Part shown: in pieces, positions 60,610 through 64,000 of the stretch | How positions within the stretch are numbered: the stretch's first letter is position 1 | How the letters are laid out: every line of letters starts with the position of its first letter | DNA from: Bugulina stolonifera | Taxonomy: Eukaryota; Bryozoa; Gymnolaemata; Cheilostomatida; Bugulidae | Direction: 5' to 3' | Assembly: GCA_935421135.1 (NCBI GenBank) | Contig: OW285192.1 | Location: 9,507,501-9,571,500 of the forward strand | DNA: 64,000 nt | Notes under the pieces: model-generated | Databases searched by the model: none | The model's input: the letters and a program-made list of their open reading frames with translations, nothing else | Told to the model about the DNA's origin: nothing | Position numbers and translations under genes: made by a program

Positions 60610-62155
60610 CAGACTACAGTTGAGCGATTAATAAAGGGGTTGAAACCCCGAAAGGCTTTGGGTCCAAATAGTGTTGGAAAGAGTGTTTTGTGTTTGGAAT
60701 TAGATGATGTTTCAGACATAATTAACTTTAATTTTTCAATATTCTATTGACTGTTCCGCTTTCCCAACAATTTGGAAATTAGTCAACAGAGGGTCTTTAA
60801 CTGATGCATGTAACTACAGACCAGTCTATTTAACCTGTATATGTTGCAAGATGCTTGAACACATTGCCCTTAGTAATATGGGTGAGAGAATGAATGAAGT
60901 TCTCGTGCCTCAACAGCATGGCTTTAAGAAAGGACTCTCATGTACTGCTCAACTACTCACAACTACACAGAGTGTAATTGAGAATATAAACAAGGGTGGG
61001 TGTGTGATAGCAGCAGTCTTAGATTTTTCCAAAGCATTTAACAGGGTGCCTCATAATTTTTCGTTACAGGAAGTGGAAGCATATGGTTTTTCCGAGGTGA
61101 TCTTAGACTGGATTTTTGCCTTTTCGAGTGAAAGGAAACAGCGAGTGTTGTTGCAGGGCAGTGTGTCTACATATCAGACAGTCACTTCTGGGGTTCTGTT
61201 TTAGGGTCTACCTTGTTTTTAACTTTTATAAATGAAGTTTCGAAATCTTGCATCTGACATTAAATTGTTTGCTGATGACGCATTAATGCACTTACGCTTT
61301 AATGGTCTAGGCTGAACTCTAACATTTTCCAGGGATTTAGATAAGCTGTGTGACTGGGCACACGTGTGGAGAATGTCTTATAACGCAACAAAGCTGTTCC
61401 ATTGTCACATTTGGAAACCCTGGGGATACAAACACAGTTGATGATTTTATTTTAGAGGGGTTTGTTTTACAGAGGGCTGACTCTTTTACATATCTAGGTA
61501 TTTTAATTTCAAACAATTTTGATTGGGGTGACCACATAAGCAAGCTAGCCTCAAAAGCATTGAAAAATTTCGGTCTTCTGAGGCGAACACTACCACTGGC
61601 CCCAGAGAAAATAAAATGTCTAGCATACAACACTCTCTGCTGATCAAAGCTAGAGTACGCTGTAGAAGTGTGCGATCCTTTAGTTAAGCATATTAATCTT
61701 TTAGAAGTCATTCAAAATAAGGCTACATGTTTTATAGGCAACATTGGTGGTCGTCATGGAGTTCCAGAAAAAAGGGAGAAGTTACATGTAGGTCTGAAAC
61801 TACTTAAAAACCGCTGTAGAAATAAACGATTAACCATGTGTGCTTCTTTTTATAAGCTGAATAATTTTATAGACTATTGTTTTAAACCAAACAGGCAAAA
61901 TACTAGATTCCACTCGAAAGGTTTGCCTGTGGTCGTCCATATAAATAGCACAGTGAGCTTCAATGCATCTGTTGCACGGACAGCCAGAGACATGAGAGTT
62001 GGAACTTTTAGTAAATAAGCCTAGTTATACTCATATGTTCCATTTTTAGTCTCTGTGCTTTGACTCATTTTGTTTTATTTGTAACAAACAAAGGCCTCCC
62101 TTTCCGCTTTTTACAGCGGTCCAGTGGCCCCATTTTTAACCTGAACCTGAAGTAA
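60610..62155 (+). pseudogene. Second non-LTR retrotransposon fragment, inactive
   Basis: The RT region begins with ERLIKGLKPRKALGPNS, then a broken stretch, NYRPVYLTCICCKMLEHI, QHGFKKGLSCTAQLLTTTQS and AVLDFSKAFNRVPH. The VPQG motif is destroyed by a stop after TSGVLF at 61203. The catalytic KLFADDALMHL (about 61262-61294) is kept in another frame. The C-terminal part (FTYLGILISNNFDWGDHI; AYNTLC; EYAVEVCDPLV; FIGNIGGRHGVPEKREKL) is split by more stops. The 3' end is near the CCTGAACCTGAA at 62139-62150. It is only distantly similar to the element at 58390 and belongs to another subfamily. Confidence 0.87.
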
Positions 62156-63430
62156 GACTTACTTCTTCAGCCCTTAGTTGGATAAGATTGTCTAAGGGAC
62201 TCGTCAAGCACCAAACAACAGAACATCAAGAGAAAGACGGATCGACAGATGCAGTAATGGAGAATTATATAACCCTAGTTTTATGCTTGTGGTTAGAGGT
62301 TTGGGGGTCACTCAAGACTAAATAGAGAAGGCAACCTCTCCCATATGCTACTCAGACAACTGACTCTGCTGCTAATTAAAAAGTTTCATAATGATAATAA
62401 TTATATTATTATTTAGATTAATATTTATAATTTAATAAGAATCCCTTTAACTTCATTACCTTAATTACAAGTGTACATATTATATCCTAATCATTCCTTA
62501 TAGACCTTACCCCACTAGTGCACTAACTGCTACTGGTACACTACTAGTGCACTACCACTAATATTGTAATATAATTTTTTACTTTATCCTGTATTCTATC
62601 TGCTCTGTTCTATTAAATTACTATTTATTACAATTCTAATAATGTACATATACAATACATCAATAGGCATAGGCTTAGTACTTAGAGCTACCACAAAATA
62701 GTTCAAAGTCTTGTCTCCTGCCAACTCTCTCTCGACAAAGAACAAGCTGGAAGAAAGGAGAATATCTGGCGGTATTCTGTGCTCGATCAGTGCCGTAACA
62801 TCACCATCACATCAAACCAACAGCCCATATTTCGACTCCAAGGCATACAGAACAATATTTCAGTTTACCATTATTATTAATCTAAACTGTTGGAGAATGG
62901 GATTACTTGCTATCCGCTGACTTCCCAACTCCTAAAGCTACTGACCAGCAGTAGATTTTTCAATTTCAACTTCCAACTTTCTAAAGTCATGGGTAAACAA
63001 TTAGTTGATGGTAGAGACTAGGATGACTAGATAAATATGAAGGAAGTTAACTTTAATCATTGACTCTTTGGCAACCGAATATGCACATCTCTGACACTTA
63101 ACTTCTCTTGTCTGGCAGTCAAATGGGCTTGAAGTCTATAGAATGGTTCACAGTAGTTGATTTGAGAGCTAACCAATACTTTTGTTGAGAAGACAGCTGC
63201 TCTCCATGCACATGGATTGATAATTGAAGGTGATTGGACAAAGCTTCAAATATTTATAATTGTGAATAAAATATTAGCTTGAGTGATTCTACTGCCTGTG
63301 CTAAAATTCAGCCTGAATTTATTATATGATAGTGAATTAAAATGATAACAAAGATGGATATAATATAGTATCAAATATACATAGATAGTATGTTGCAATG
63401 AACAAATGCTCCCAGTCACTATTGTAATAG
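62156..63430. other. Intergenic, no gene seen
   Basis: AT-rich sequence with short direct repeats such as CACTAGTGCACTA near 62512-62555. No motif-bearing open frame or splice-supported exon was found. Confidence 0.4.
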
Positions 63431-63753
63431 GTGTCTTCGCGATCTCTTGGACAGACCCGGGTCACAAATAAAAATTACAAGATGGTCGTCCGACCAAGGC
63501 CAGAAGGGCTGTTGGCCTGGGATTTTGCTTGGCCGGCCGAAACCATCCCTAGCTCATCGGCACACCTGATTTCTTCGCACGAAAACGAGGATTTTGCTTT
63601 TGGCCAAGGCCGGAATGTTCGCGACCCTGTGACAGATGTGTGCCGGAAAATATTTTCGTTAATCGGCCTGGGTCTGAAGTTTAGGTCGCGACGACACCTG
63701 ATGGCTGTGTTACAACACTTGGTGTATATGTAGTTTTGGTTGCTAGCTATCAC
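63431..63753. other. GC/CpG-rich island with open frames on both strands
   Basis: A sharp rise in GC and CpG against the AT-rich surroundings. A 100-codon plus-strand frame (63431-63733) and a 92-codon minus-strand frame (63475-63753) overlap; neither shows a known domain. Repeated blocks GATTTTGCTTGGCC and GATTTTGCTTTTGGCC occur inside. It could be a first exon, a CpG-rich promoter or part of a transposon. Confidence 0.45.
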
Positions 63754-64000
63754 CTGTCCTTGCCTTATAGCCCTCTAGAATATAATTATAATTACAGTAT
63801 TTCATCTATTGGTCATAGTTGTGAGGTATAATTGTAAAATATCCTCAGATATATATGTCACACGATTGATTGTGCGACAGGTTCGAAAAGCCTTCCGTTA
63901 GCCAAGATATTTTCTGCAGCTAATTCTTATGCTGACGAGACTGTCCCTTGTAGTGTGTATAGCTAGTATGCTGTGTGTGTAACCATACTATACCAAGTCT

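Noticed and set aside
58390..62155. Retroviral or LTR-retrotransposon origin of the RT sequences
   Set aside because: Motif order and C-terminal blocks are of the non-LTR (CR1/Jockey-like) type; no LTRs, protease or integrase were seen.

Overview
This is animal nuclear DNA: AT-rich, with short exons split by GT-AG introns, AATAAA signals and many decayed transposons. A ciliary dynein light chain, an animal-type thymidylate kinase and a proteolipid/M6 membrane protein point to Metazoa. The DUF7869-type transposon gene and short introns fit a non-bilaterian marine invertebrate, perhaps a sponge, but that placement is inference. No rRNA, convincing tRNA gene or CRISPR array was seen.

Layout. 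1-7.2 kb: 3' part of a large Ser/Thr-rich C2H2 zinc-finger gene (+). It holds a minisatellite that copies a splice donor, and four tandem symmetric exons encoding a histone H3-tail-like peptide; a hAT-type element and a tRNA-like inverted-repeat element sit between the exons. 9.1-14.3 kb: a small single-pass membrane protein with a possible coiled-coil tail (+). 15.0-17.0 kb: DYNLT2B/TCTEX1D2 (-, complete, 142 codons). 18.2-20.1 kb: thymidylate kinase (-, complete). 20.4-21 kb: LINE fragment. 21.2-24.2 kb: DNA transposon with terminal inverted repeats and a frameshifted DUF7869-type gene (-). 24.45-27.55 kb: a second, gene-free element with long inverted repeats. 28-29 kb: orphan exon candidates. 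29.8-32.6 kb: a proteolipid/M6-like four-helix membrane protein (+) with a 20-bp minisatellite in its last intron. 34.4-43.7 and 46.2-56.4 kb: two tandem paralogous genes, each coding for a secreted protein of about 720-730 residues made of about 24 EF-hands. 58.4-62.2 kb: two dead LINEs. 63.4-63.75 kb: a GC/CpG-rich island.

The EF-hand pair is the most striking system. Each gene is a signal-peptide exon, three five-exon modules of eight EF-hand positions, and a tail exon. Introns between adjoining EF-hand exons fall at the same place, codon 4 of the calcium-binding loop in phase 1. My exon models give in-frame coding lengths of 2175 nt and 2199 nt. Promoters and signal exons are nearly identical, 5' modules have diverged, and the 3' module is nearly identical even in introns, which suggests gene conversion. 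Neither protein ends in a KDEL-type signal, so both are probably secreted calcium binders.

A second theme is that three unrelated genes carry a tandem repeat that starts exactly at a 5' splice site. All exon models were built by eye from reading frame, phase and splice consensus; no alignments or transcripts were available.
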